From Syngnathus acus (taxonomy: Eukaryota > Chordata > Actinopteri > Syngnathiformes > Syngnathidae), in NCBI RefSeq assembly GCF_901709675.1, contig NC_051092.1, positions 3,910,491 to 3,974,490 of the forward strand: 64,000 nt of DNA. The letters are read 5' to 3'. Positions 1 to 12,400 of this stretch are shown here, in pieces (position 1 is the stretch's first letter; each line of letters opens with the position of its first letter). The translations under genes were made by a program, and so were the position numbers. The notes beneath the pieces were generated by a model, which was not told the origin of the DNA, ran no database searches, and was given only the letters and a program-made list of their open reading frames with translations.

Positions 1-94
1 CACACCAGTCAAAACACCACAGTTTTGATCACGCGTGTCAACGACTTGGTGGTCACTAGATTATAATGGTTATTGGAACTCGGAAGGCGCTTAC
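1..94 (-). other. twf1 intron 2, 5' part (truncated by window)
   Basis: Sequence after the GTAAGCGCC donor. No coding similarity is seen. The next twf1 exon is outside the window. Confidence 0.8.
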
Positions 95-175
95 CATCAT
101 CAATTCCGATCTTCAACACTCGATACTGCTCTCCGCTCTTGGCGCTGGCAAATATTTGCTTCACATCATTGCCCG
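95..175 (-). CDS. twf1: twf1 coding exon 2
   Basis: These 81 bases follow the acceptor TTTCCCAG and end at the donor GTAAGCGCC. They encode the end of an A codon, then GNDVKQIFASAKSGEQYRVL and KIGIDD, then the first base of the next codon. This is the first helix and strand of ADF-H domain 1. The frame stays open into both flanking introns, but splice sites and similarity to twinfilin set the limits. Confidence 0.93.
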
Positions 176-1255
176 CTGGGAAAGACAATTCAAAATCAAA
201 CATTTGACTTTTTAATTGGCTCTCTGTCTTGTAAACATTTGTTCCAAAATAAATACTCGTGTTATTCTGAGCAGCCAGACTCTTTCCAATGAGTGAGTGC
301 CATTTCCCCTTCGAAGTAACATGTTCCTCTAATATCAGATTCTATGGGACCCTTCGGTGTTGGCATCACATTTGAAGCGGGTTGAAATTCAAATCATACC
401 ACGTGACTGAGGGTTGCACTTGCTCCACTTTGCAAAGTGATATTCATCAACATGTCTCACTTTAATCTCAGTGCCTTGGCCTGTTGACAACAAAGCTATT
501 ATTCTGTTCTATGACTGGCAACAGGTTGCTACACAAGTTAATTGTATCTTCTGCCATCTAGTGGAAGAACATTTAATTGTTCCGCCTGTCACTATAGGAT
601 GCCACATAGACAGGTAAACAAAAACAGATTTGATCATAACATAATTTGGGGAACAGTGAAGCGAAATGAGCAAATCCAGTTACTTTAATCAGAAAAGAAG
701 GTCAAATGGAGGTTTCACACGATGGAGAAAAAGTATTTCAATCGTTTTATTGACATGCCCTCCGATACAAATCAATCAAAGGGGCTAACACAAAAACAAA
801 CATACCCGCGACTTGTCAGTATTTCAATCGTATCATACACGTGATGCATTTACGAGACCGATCGATCCCATTCATGAGTAAGCACTTGCTGGTGGAACAG
901 GCCAGTCAGACACTGGTTGGGTTGAATAAAGGCGTCACCCGTTCATTCTGATGCATAACCTGTCATTACACAATTTCGCGCTAGGATTAAAACCACAACG
1001 AGACATTTCGCCGTGGGAAACACATTAAACAATCACGACTTAAGTCACTACTGACTCGATTTAAATTCCCTTAAAAAGTGTAAACCTCTCATCACACATC
1101 AGGCTAAGCTCAAGCTAGCTGCGATTAGCGAACTTGACCGCTTTGGTTGGTTCCGCAATTCCTTTACTTTGAAATACAGGATCGGATTGGCACAACAAAG
1201 CGGGTCTAGTCAAACACGCCGGGACTGTACCTTGAATGCCCGTCTGGTGTGACAT
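95..1255 (-). CDS. twf1: Twinfilin-1, 5' end of gene (coding exons 1-2 only)
   Basis: Twinfilin-1 binds ADP-actin monomers and caps filament barbed ends through two ADF-homology domains in the cytoplasm. Two minus-strand exons join in frame: 1231-1255 encodes MSHQTGIQ, then 95-175 continues A-GNDVKQIFASAKSGEQYRVLK and onward. This is the start of the first ADF-H domain and, from recall, matches the vertebrate twinfilin-1 N-terminus almost residue for residue. The junctions are CAAG|GTACAG (donor) and TTCCCAG|CG (acceptor), with a phase-1 intron. Only about 35 residues of a roughly 350-residue protein are inside the window, and the remaining exons lie beyond position 1. The neighbour on the other side is tmem117 in head-to-head orientation, as I recall for tetrapods. 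Which teleost paralogue (a or b) this is cannot be told. Confidence 0.93.
176..1230 (-). other. twf1 intron 1
   Basis: A 1,055-bp phase-1 intron between exons 1 and 2. I see no coding similarity, no long repeat and no RNA gene in it. A first intron this close to the promoter could hold regulatory sites, but none stands out. Confidence 0.85.
1231..1255 (-). CDS. twf1: twf1 coding exon 1
   Basis: The exon encodes MSHQTGIQ plus the first base of the next codon. The start ATG is at 1255-1253 and the donor is GTACAG at 1230-1225. The exon is only 25 coding bases, too short for ORF scans, but the octapeptide is diagnostic of twinfilin-1 and splices in phase with exon 2. Confidence 0.92.
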
Positions 1256-1400
1256 TGTGTCCGTCTCTCGTCCGCGGAAAGGCTCGAGCAGCTGAGATCA
1301 GTCAAAACCAGGGAAGCGAAGAAGTAGGAAGCGAACGGCAGCCATAAGACCCGCCCCGGTAGCGACGTCAGCATTTTATTCATATTGGACCAAAAAAAAG
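1256..1400 (-). promoter_or_regulatory. twf1 5' UTR and core promoter, possibly bidirectional
   Basis: Reading upstream of the twf1 ATG on the minus strand, the stretch contains a YY1-like ATGGC core (+ strand GCCAT at 1341-1345), a GC box (CCGCCCC at 1351-1357), a CRE-like CGACGTCA at 1363-1370 and an inverted CCAAT box (ATTGG at 1384-1388). The order CCAAT, CRE, GC box, YY1, start is typical of TATA-less housekeeping promoters. No TATA box precedes the gene. The transcription start is inferred to be near 1300-1340. CRE and GC boxes act in both directions, so the site could also serve tmem117, but that is inference. Confidence 0.6.
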
Positions 1401-1501
1401 TTCAATTTACTACTGACACGATTAAGAAATCTACATAAATAATGCGTATAGATTGAACGTCGTTAAAAATATTGACATATGCAGAGAACTGGCAGTGATT
1501 T

Positions 1502-1507
1502 AAAAAA

Positions 1508-1572
<65 letters not shown>
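1502..1572. repeat. A-run plus (GA)28 microsatellite
   Basis: About 15 A residues (1502-1516) run directly into uninterrupted GA dinucleotides to 1572. The minus strand is a pure pyrimidine tract of about 70 nt, just upstream of the twf1 promoter. Confidence 0.97.
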
Positions 1573-1575
<3 letters not shown>

Positions 1576-3152
1576 CAATTACTAATAGAAAAATATCAAC
1601 TTTAAAACTGAGAAAGACGGATACGATCCACATGAATAAATAAGAAGAGAATATGACAAAGACGCCATAAGACGTCACAAGCCATTTTCAAGTTCAAGAG
1701 GAAACTAAAAGGATGACGCACAGTTACGTCGGTTAACATCAACGTATATGTACGGTCATTATTGTTTACCATGACGTCATTACTGTCACTATTATAACCA
1801 CTGTCCAGGAAACAAAAGACTGAAAGTTGATGGGGAAACAAATAAGAAGTAACTGCGAGGGCAATGAGTAGCAATTCTGTCATAGAGCTCTAAATTAACT
1901 TTATCGTCAGAAGTTTAATCAAATTCACAAGAAAAGACGTGTCATGAACATCTAAAGTAAGTACATACTTTGCTGAAAAACAACACATTTAGGCCAGCTC
2001 GAGCCACTTTGACTTTATGGACATAATGAGCATCCAATAAATGTTCACGCTGTTCATATTTGTTTATTTCCGCGCAGGTTTATGTTTAAACCCCCAAATC
2101 ATAACGTAAATAATGGATTGCTTCTTGTATTTGATCATTGTGGACTCAAAGCGGAGGTTTTATACAAATTTGAGATCAGAATGTGCGGATGTACCCCAAG
2201 GAAGTGGTTTGGCAGATCGAATGTGCAAATACTCGTTTTATTTTGACAGTGCTTGGCGGAAGTGGTATTGTCGTACCCTAAACCTTGACGTCAGCTGTTC
2301 GCAAAGTGCAGGCAGGTTACTTTGCGTTTCACTGATGCTATGTGTGATTACGGTCAGCGTGCTATCCGAAGCAGGACATCTGCACCTTCCGCTGGCATCG
2401 GCACCGGTCCTCTTTGGACGCACTGGTGCGATGGTGCTGCCGTAAGGTAGCCACAAGGGGTCTCGCTATAAATGGATAATCTCGACATATTCCGGCCGCA
2501 TCACCTCGTCTGGAGGTCACCGTAGGGGTCTTGATGTGGCTGCCGGGGCGAGCGAGAAGCGGCGTCGGTAAGGTGCGTTGGACGGCCGAGCTTGACAGAA
2601 TATGGTGTGCGCCCATGATGCGCACAGGTAGGAAAGACCCCCCCTCACATACACACCTCCACCCCTGCCAGCCTCTAATGCAAAATTGCAATGGGTTCTT
2701 ATCAAGTCCCATTCATGAGCAGCAACTTGTTGAATGTCTTAAATACAAACATTCCAATATCACCTGGCCTCATTCATTCAGCAATGGCATTATGCCGCCA
2801 TGTTTATTGCAGTGTATCATGGGGTCCTACAGCTGCTCTCAAGTTCCCAGCCTAGAGTTATTTTTGGAAATCAGAGTACTGGCGCGAGAGGTCCAATCCA
2901 GTGCTGTCTGAGGGGTGGGGTTGTTAGTTTAAATACAAACAGAGCGGTGCTGTTTTACTTTCTGAGGGCATCACACACCCTCACAAACCACCGCTAAGAT
3001 TCTTCCATGTATGTGATCCGTATCCGAAATGATGCCGCCGAATTTCATATAATCCCGAGTCCAAACCTCAGCATCGTTCCTCACGATCTAATCTGGTGCC
3101 GAGCGACGTTTCCCGGCTAATCTGACTGCGAGATGCTCTCTCTGCCTCCCAG
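1573..3152. other. twf1-tmem117 intergenic or tmem117 5' noncoding interval
   Basis: Apart from the candidate noncoding exon described separately, I see no coding similarity here. The 110-126 codon open frames at 2113-2911 on both strands overlap each other and resemble no family I know. The segment ends in a good acceptor (TCTCTGCCTCCCAG at 3139-3152) before the tmem117 first coding exon, so at least its right part is intronic. Confidence 0.6.
2466..2567 (+). promoter_or_regulatory. Candidate tmem117 promoter and noncoding first exon
   Basis: A TATAAAT motif at about 2467-2473 is followed some 30-40 bp later by GC-rich sequence ending in a consensus donor (GGCGTCG|GTAAGG, exon end 2567). 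The next strong acceptor is at 3152, directly before the tmem117 coding exon, so a 5' UTR exon here would splice cleanly onto it. An ATG at 2534 within the segment would open a frame not in register with the tmem117 start. This is inference from motifs only; the real first exon could instead lie nearer the twf1 promoter. Confidence 0.3.
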
Positions 3153-3191
3153 GTGTGGCGTGGGTGGCGGCGGGGGGTGTGGCTCAGCAGG

Positions 3192-3471
3192 ATGGAGCCA
3201 GCCAGTCGCTTACGATATTACTTCAGGCACCCGTGGTCCCGCATCGTGGTGGCCTACATGGTCATCTTCTTCAACTTCCTCATCTTCGCCGAGGACCCCG
3301 TGTCGCACAGTCAGAAGGAGGCGCGCATCGCCGTGGTGGGCAACTGCTTCTCCTTCCTTTTCAGCAACTACCCCGGAGCCGGATGGAGCGTCCTCAAAGT
3401 GGTGTGCTGGATGCTGGCCATCTTCTCCGGCCTCCTGGCTGGAAAGTTTTTTTTTCACCAGCAGCTCTTTG
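3192..3471 (+). CDS. tmem117: tmem117 coding exon 1 (residues 1-93)
   Basis: The ATG at 3192 begins MEPASRLRYYFRHPWSRIVV, the conserved family N-terminus. An in-frame upstream stretch from 3153 is open but lies after an acceptor-like CCCAG and resembles nothing known, so the internal Met was chosen. The exon holds the first two membrane segments and ends at CTCTTTG|GTAAGT, phase 1. A 39-base 5' UTR portion (3153-3191) probably belongs to the same exon. Confidence 0.95.
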
Positions 3472-6400
3472 GTAAGTCATGCACACTGGAATGTGAGTCA
3501 AACATACACGACTGTACAGAAGCTTTGTTGATTCAATAACTTTTTCACAGCAGTTACGTTGACATAGTATTAAAAAAAAAGGCCCACAATAGCCAACACA
3601 TGAGAACTCTCACACAGGAAGGCCAGAACTGAGATTCAAATCCAGAATCAGAACTATGAGGCTGACATTTTAACTACTAGTTATCATTAACATTATTGTT
3701 GCTGTCCTGTAGACCTTTTTTAAATCACTTACGTACACAATTTGTAGAACGAGTATTGGCCTATCTCGTTGATTGGTGTGATGAATCTTCGCTTTCACCG
3801 CTAGATGGCGACACTGCTCTGTCATTGTATCATGTGGCTGCAAGAGGTGTGCCTCGAAATGATTTTCACGTGAATGCCTTCCCGCTGTGACTGAAATGAA
3901 AAACTCTTAACGACATAGGACGTCATTTCCACTTTCCTGTATGTGTTTTTGTGTGGCCAGCTCATCCATATGCACGGTACCCTGCTGGACTGAGCCTGCA
4001 TCTCGGAGAGTAAACATGAATCATTCCTTATCGGGGGCGCAGTGACTCAAAGTGCACTGATGGGCTTACTGCCTTAACCCCTTTTTTTTTTTCTTTTTTA
4101 AGTCACATCTGCAGATATATATTGTGCATGTAGCTCTAAAAGCAGGCCTCATTGGCACTGGAGGCAATTAAATCTAGCCATGCAAGTGAATTCAATTATG
4201 CAACCGCGATGAGCCTTGAAATACCACAGAGCAAGACGTATGGTCTGGAATCTACGCTGGTCCATCCTAGTTATCTGGAATTGATGTTGAACATAGATGT
4301 TAGAGGGCAGGGCCTACAGAGCCTAGTCTTTATATGAAATAATATCCACAGCAAAGATGGCTGCCTGTGACGTCAATACAAAAGGGAGAACCTCAAAGTG
4401 AATGCGTACAAAATATATCAAGGCATTTGATTCCGAGGCAAACACACCACAGGTCACAAGATGATCGTCCAGCACAAGCGGTAGCAGGCGAAGTGCGAGT
4501 CGAATGTTTTCCCCGTCGGGATTGCCGATGATGAAAGACAATCACTCTCGGGTTATGGAAGCGACACCTCAAAGTGGTCCTTCATCTTCATTGAAATCCC
4601 AAAGGGCACATGTCCGAGAGAGCGGCACGTTATCGATCCGAGGAGATCATTCATTGAGTTTAATCTCTTTGACGCTTGACAAGATACTCCGACCGCCGCT
4701 GACGGTTCCCGCGTGTCCTTCTCACCTTCAGGTCGATACCTGCGCCTCAAAGCCTTCCACGAGGACCATGGTTCCTGGATGACTATGTTCTTCACAACCA
4801 TCCTCTCCATCTTCATCTTCTCACACATCTACAACCTCTTCCTGCTGATGGCCGGGAGCATGGAGTAAGCCACTTACCCCCCCCCCCCCTCATCCTTACA
4901 TCCATTTGTTTGTGCCGATTGAAACAAAAAGCAGGTGGATGCTGACAGATTATTTTCAGCTCCACATATTCATCTGAGATCTTTCCCAGGTGAGGCCTCA
5001 GCACCTTCGCGTCAAGCTCCTGACAGAAATCCATTTCTGCATTTGTGAGGTGTCTGTCAACTAAGGGGGGGGGGGGGGAACTTGCGTTTCAAGCCAACTG
5101 AGCGCGGCGGATCTGTCTTGATGTTTGTTTCCGTGATAAAAAAAAAAAAAACTCCCAGTCCTGGTTCCAGCGCAGCAGCCAAAATAGCCTATCAATCTGG
5201 CCAATTCGATTCCAACACCCCCATCCATCCGTTGCTCCTTATGGAAGGCTGCGAAGCTTTATAAATACCAACAGGGGGCGCTCTGGTAGCGGCTGTGTTT
5301 GCTTTCTTTCTTGAGCGCCCGGACGTTGCCAAAAACTGTTAATGTTCTCATTTCTGTTCTCTTGCGACATGTAAGAGCCGAGTTTACGCCTTGCCGGGAT
5401 GAGCGCTGGCCCCCTGGTGGCAGGAATGCCTGCGGAGTGACTTTTTAAAAAAATATATATATATGACGGAGGCAGAGCAAGAAAGATGAGTAGGACTGCC
5501 TCATGCACGCAGTGAAAGTCAAGTCTTTTGATCTCCATCCCAACCTTATTTGCATCACCCCCACCTCAACCACTCCCCGCAGCCTGCAGCATGCTTGCCA
5601 CCGCACAAAGAAAAAGTTCAACGTGCCTTTGTGGCCGTTGGCGGCTCCCACTGCGAGAACGGGCGTTCCTGCGCATATAGACGCCATGAACAAGCTGCAG
5701 TCAAATCTTTTGAAAGGATGTTGTGGGCTTTTTTTTTTTTTTTTTGGCAGGAGATCACTGTCGCCAGGATGTGCGCTTTAGGGGATCACACACACACGCA
5801 CATGCAGGCAGGCCACGTCTCACACCTCGCTCAAGGTAACTGTGGGAACATGAATGTGTGACCTCAAGCTGCAGGCCACCTGTGCCCTTTGTCATTGAAT
5901 TTTGGCTCAGAGGGTCCCTTCAGTTTATTCTAATATTTATCCTACCATGTCAAATATGGCAAAAGGTCATTGTGCACAAAATCCATCCATCCATTTTTCT
6001 CCAAGATGGTTGCTATTCCACTTTTCTCCCAAACAGCTCATAGGTTGTCTTACATCTGCTTCTAAATGGCACCCCAAGGATAGTAACTCATCAACATTCG
6101 AACGTTTAGCGTATATTTACTCCGACGCTACATCGAGTCAGAAGAATAAAGCAAAGCAGGAGCTCTCGCGGCACGTCATCCGTTAGCCAACATCATTAAC
6201 AGCCACCTCTGGGTCAACAGCTATCAACCTGTTACCTGCCGTGTGTCATTTCAAACTCAGCCCGTGGTGGCTCACTGGGAGCTATAATCCATGTGACGGC
6301 TATTTGCATCTTAATGTAACTCAGAATGAGAGGTGGGAGGGAGGCAAAAGGGGGGGGGGGGGGGGTACTTGTATGTGAAAGCAGGCCAGTAACCATCCCA

Positions 6401-9400
6401 GGAGCTTGACGGGGCTCGCCAACATTCGGTTAAATCATGCAATCCCATTTCTCCGTTTTACAGTGCCATTAGCAGCCAAAATCAGCTTCTAATTAGACTG
6501 TGTTATTTAATTAAGTCGACGCTCCCATTAATCATGAGTAATATAGAAGGAGGCGGGGCTCAGCTGTGTGATCGTGGTTGGGAAAGAAGGTAGCAGCTGT
6601 TATGTGGAATCACATCGACGTCTTTTAAGTAGCCAATGTTGTCATTCACAAAGCTGACTTCATTCCAATTCGGTGTTGTCTTCCAATCACCCTGTGATTG
6701 ACTGACGGGCCAGTCAAACGTGGATTTGGTTTTCCTCTTGCAGCCCCTGTCATGAGCGCTGGGGAAAAGAATTGGATGCATGTAGGGGGATTGTATATGT
6801 GCAAATGGGGGGGGTATGTTTGAGAAGAGCGACACCCTGAAGGGGATTAGAAGCCATCACGGTATTTGCCGTTGTTAAACATGATCCGTTTTGTGCACGC
6901 GTGTTGTGTCCGATCTAAACCGGGCTAATGCACAGACAAATGGATTCAAATGGCGGAATAAATTATGTTGAATGTCACCTGTTGCACGCAGTCAACGTCA
7001 TTGCAACATTTGACGGAAACGCGTCTGCCTCGCATGCACACTCCTACACACCAACAAATCTCACCAAATGACTCATTAGATATTAAGGCGCGCTCCCACG
7101 TTGGCGCCGACGTGATTTACGAGCATCTGGGGATACCCGGCGTTATTCGAAGCAGCGAGGTGACACGTTTCTTACCTCGTTATATTTCTTCCTGCTGCTT
7201 TCTGGGACAGACAGAGAGGGAGGGGAGGGGCGGGGCGGTGGGCCACGTGTGAGCGGACCGCTCCATATGTCACTGTGGCAAACAGCAGCAGCAGGAGCAA
7301 ACAATAACCGTCATAACCTTGACGTGTCAACTGGGAATGGTTTCACTTTTTTTTTTTCCCCAGGAGTGGAGCTTTGGGTTTTGGCTTTATTGACAATTTT
7401 ACATTCCACAGCAACTCCTCAGTGTTGTGTGCTATAAATATGATATTAGCCGGCATGCTCGAAGTGCTCGAATGCATTTCAATGCCGAGTCGTCCAAGGT
7501 CGCTAACGTTCGCAAGGAGTCGAGTCGTTTACAGAAGCGGGGGCGGCATGAGGTCACTCGCGTGGTCACGGTCGCGGGCTAGCTGAAAACACTTGCCCTC
7601 AAACGCCACATGATGTGAAAACGGATCGTAAAACGGGAATAGAAATCAAGAGTGCTGGATGACTCATCGGAGGGAAAGCTTTTAGTATGCCATTTTACAA
7701 CCTTTATTGACGGCACCTTGATTTATCTCTCGATCCTCGACGTTTCATTTTTAGCCAAAGCTCAAATTCAACTCGAACGTTTTTAAAGACGAAGGTTAAT
7801 ACGCAGCGTGAGTGCTGTGCTACAAAGAAATGGAGTCATGACATCGTCTAGCCGAACCTAATTCATTTGCTCTTTGTGTGTTACAACAAAACTTTTTTAT
7901 ACTTTATTCCATTCAGAACAATTCCACATTTACCACATATTAAAAAAAAAGTGGCAGAAGAGAAAGACATTTAACGTTACCTATAAATTTGATCGTCAAA
8001 CAACGATTCTGAGTTTATAAGCGCAGACGTGAGAAGCCTCCACAGAGCATGCTAATTGCGTCAATGTAAGACTTTAAAAAACGTCCTTGAATCTAACGAC
8101 GGAACAAGCGTGGTAAACCCGATAAGATCCCACAGAGGATCCGAGCTGGCAGAACCGACTGGCGAAGCCGCGGGAACCATTTTGCGGCTGATTATTCACG
8201 ACCCTCCCGTACTGTAATGTTCCACTACACTGGATTCTCTCATTAGGCTAAAAGTGACTCCAAAGGCCATTAAAGTTTCAGTCAGCATGAATAAGTCAGA
8301 CTTCTGTCTCTGATCATGCAGCGCAAAGAGTCCCTAAACTCATCTTGGGAACCCGGTGAAACAAAAAAAACAAAGCGAATCTTTCAGCGCTGGGGTTGCT
8401 CAATTAAATATGTGTGAAGGGCGGGAAGTTGGCGCCGGGGTAGCCTTTTTAGATTTAAAGCCCTAGCGTGCGCTTCCAGGCAGCATTTCTACGAGTATCG
8501 ATTAGAATTTTGCTGCGGGTAAATGACTCCCGACGGGATCCACGGCAGTTAGGAGATGGCTGCCGAGCCACGGAATGTCTTACAGGCTTAATGTGCGACC
8601 CAATCAAGGCCGCTTTATTGCCCAGGCCGAGAGACATTTACGCCTCTCAGGTTTGGCCCCGATCATGCAGTCACTGATGACATGTAAATAACAATGTCCA
8701 AAAAAGGGACATTTTGCATTTAGTGTAACAAATAAAAATGAAGAACACTGCTTTGCTGAAATGTATACACAACATGCAAAATAGTAATGCAGAACTCAAC
8801 GCCGCTGGAACGGATTAATGCTACTTCCATTCATTTGAATGGTGGGTCATGATTTGAGTTAAAACATGGTCACCGACCATATGAAACCAATCGTTTGGTG
8901 TTTCATGAATTTATTGGGTATTCATCCAATTCTCTATTGCTTGTGTTTCTGTTCAAGTCCTCCAGCTTTTCAATCATTCATTTCCCAGTCAGTCATTCAG
9001 CACAATGCCTTTGTTTGTGATTATCTGGATGAAGACATGCCTCATCTGCTTACGTCGGTGAACATGATGCAGTGAGGTCATGTTCAAGTCATGTGTGCAG
9101 AAGAAAGCATTCTTATTGAGATTGGTTGAGAGAAACCAAGATGAATGGAGCTATTGACTTCAAATACAGCTCCTTGAAAGCCTCGCCAGTGCGCCATCCA
9201 TTATAGTCCTGACCTGCAGGGGTTGTGGGGGGGGAAGGAAGGCGCCCACCTGCTCCACTCCAGTCCGAAGACGGCCGAGAGGATCAAGGAGCCCCCCGCC
9301 TCCGACTCGCCGGCATTCATCTGACCCACTTCACCTCCAGAGTCCCCTCACGCCGCTCCTTGCCTTGTGTTATTACAAAAAAATGGAGCTGCGTGGTTTG

Positions 9401-12400
9401 AGTTTGCGACGCCGCTTCTTCCCAGAAAAGCGTCTCAATTCATATCGCTGCGACATCGCGTGGTCCCAATAATGGTTCCGAAACCGGTGTTGATTTGCAA
9501 TCATTTAGACACCAGGCAAATTGGCCATCGCAAATGGATCATTTGCCAAACTCTTCATTGTCAAAATGGAAATTGGCGCTACAGGATCAATTGTGTTGGC
9601 GCTGGCGTGGATTGTTTACGGCCGTCGAAGGTCGAAAGGCGGCTCGTCTCTTCACAGGTTGACATTGATCATGATTGGCTCAGTCAGTTAGCGTGAGCGC
9701 ACTTGGCCCAGGCAGCTAGCATGAGCGCACTTGGCGCCACTGACTGTTTTCTCCGTCGCCTACTTACACATATTTTTTGCTCTTCTCTCACGTGTGGTAG
9801 GTCTCACATGGTGACGGACCAAATGGGCATCAAAAACACCAGCTTTATGAAGATGGCTGCCGTGGGCACCTGGATGGGGGACTTTAGTACGGCGTGGATG
9901 GTGAGAGTCAACATATTTATCGTTTGATTTTTGTTTGACTCAACAAAATGATTGATGCTTACACGTCATGACATGTGACCTGAACAACACTGACAGTCCT
10001 AAGAGCTTAAATGAACGCTCATGGCATTTCAGCCAATCAAAATAGTACATTATTTAGTTCATCCGCTAACCATTTTATTTCTACAAATGCCAAAAATTCA
10101 TCAAAAATTGCTGATGAACATTCACTATATGCTCCCTACTTTGGACAGTGGGAAATGTGGGATAAAACATCTGAAGATACGGGCCCTAGACAGTCAAAGC
10201 ATATTTTTTGTGAGGGGGACAGCGCCCCTGTGGCCCCCCCTCTAGCTGTGCCCGAGGCTCGTAATATAATTATAATGCTAAACACAGTAAGATTTTTTCT
10301 TTGCATCAGCTACAGCTGCTGATTATGGTCAATGCTCATGCTTGACCCCAATGCAAGTTGACTAACGGCTGGAATTTTTTTTATTTATTTCCACGCAAAT
10401 GCAAGCAGTCAACAGCAAACAAAGCATGACCGCAAGTATGAGATGTAAATAACATGTATCCGTTTACATTTGTGTTTGCCAATTAGTGAACCCGCACGCA
10501 GCCAACTGCTGCCGCATAACTGACATCATCATATTGTCTCTCGAGAGGTACGCGAACGCAACATTAGCTTGATTCAAGTTAAGCCGAGTCTGACCGCGCA
10601 GGGCTAATTGGCAAGATGAATTGGTTGTGTTATGTGAGGCTCATTGAATCCCTTTTTGAATGAACCCCGTTAGCACAAATGACATTTTCCCGCTCATCCG
10701 ATCCTCCCATTTTTTGCCTCAGCGGCTTTCAACGATTTAAAACAATTGTCCTTTATTAAGTCTTTGAGAAGGGGGGTAACTCCGAGTAAATTATATGAAG
10801 CAGTAAAACATCCCATTCAAAAGCACTATAAAATTTCGATTGCGTGTTTTAGCACGCACTTCATTCATAGGTCAGGTTTATCCTTTTCGGTGGCATTAGT
10901 ATTCTGCGCGTACTGCGGAGAAAAAACAGGCCGTGGGATGAGAGCAAGACGTCTGGCCGGAGAGGAAAGAGCATGTCAGGCCGTGGCAAAGCACCCATTC
11001 TGCAAATGATTCTTCTTCATTTGCGCTTTCCATTAATTCAACAAGGCGCATTAAAGATGCGTCTCCTCCACACGAGAGGGCAGGAAGCAACGAATACAGC
11101 CTGCAGCAGAGTGGATACTCGACGGGCACTCTCTTCCTAAAACCTCGACACACACACACACAAAAAAATAATGAGATAGATGACGTGAAAAAGGACACAG
11201 GGAAAACATGGCAGAGATGACAAAACTAAACGAAAACAGGCCACAAGCCAGTCTAATAACATGGATGGAAAATTAGTTGATCGCCCTCTAGTGGACTGGA
11301 GGAGCTGTTTTCAATTTTAATGATTCAAATGAACATTTCTGGCTGTCACAATAATTTAGCAGAGCAAAAACGATGCATAGCCTGAATTCTCCAAACAGCT
11401 TAGTCCACACTCGTGATCAAGTCTTGTAATTATTTCTACAGGTGACAGATATGATGCTTCAGGATAATAACTACCCACACTGGGGGAAAGATGCAAGAAG
11501 GTTCTGGAAGCAAGGCAACAATAGGATTGTCCTCTTCTGGTAAGATGGCTTGATGAGTTATTTAAAGTAGCTCCCAACATAATTGTCACTCAGTCTAGTG
11601 TGTAATGTGCCCAACGTGTGTGTACGCTACAAGCAGCCAATAGTTGTGTTAATCATCCATCATTCTCGTCAGCACCTTTAAACGAGAACAAGGCGGAAAT
11701 CGATGAATGGGGCAAGGTCACGTGGTAAATTCTCTCCCAGGCTTTTTTTTGGTGTTGTTGTTCATCATGACCTTTCAATAAGTACTAAACAAATGCTGCA
11801 AAGCCCGGAAGGCAAACAGATTGGAGGATCACGGTCTCGGTCACGTTTGTACGTTTGCCCCTATCGGGGAGGTTAAAGTGTGTCTCCATCTCAGGCGCGG
11901 CTTTCTTTTCCTCTGCAATGAAAGCCAGGTTTTCATTTTTTTCTTTTTTTCTTATATACATTGCTCATTTGTTCAGTTACTAATTATAATTAAAAATAAT
12001 TATTATAATTATTAATTATGACTCAGTTTGTTGTATTACAGTCAAATTATATATTTATTCTCAGTGAAAGTATAATTCAGGCGTATCCATTGGAGGAGGT
12101 TCTCACTCTAAGAAATGTCGTTGTAGTTTTAAAGACTGCCAATAACTTTATTGCTGGTGGGGAAGACACCAGGCACTCAATCTTCTGGCTGAATATTATC
12201 GCAACATTATGAGCGGAGGGGGAAAAAAAAAAAAAGCCTTGCTTGCCGGTTAATGTGACATTTATAATCACGGCGGTGTTTAGAAATGCACGCGCAATTA
12301 CACTTCATTTATCTTGTCTTCTGTATGTTGCTTTTCACTCCATTGGCTCCCTCTGTAGCGCCTCATTCTTCTCCTCGTTCGCCATGTAATAAACGAGCGC

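Noticed and set aside
1502-1572. GA tract as a coding serine/leucine-rich protein (frame 1463-1678)
   Set aside because: The leucine-serine run is the translation of a TC microsatellite.
3153-3191. In-frame N-terminal extension of tmem117 (13 codons before MEPASR)
   Set aside because: It lies directly after a consensus acceptor, has no upstream ATG in the same exon, and the family starts at MEPASR-like sequence, so it is 5' UTR.
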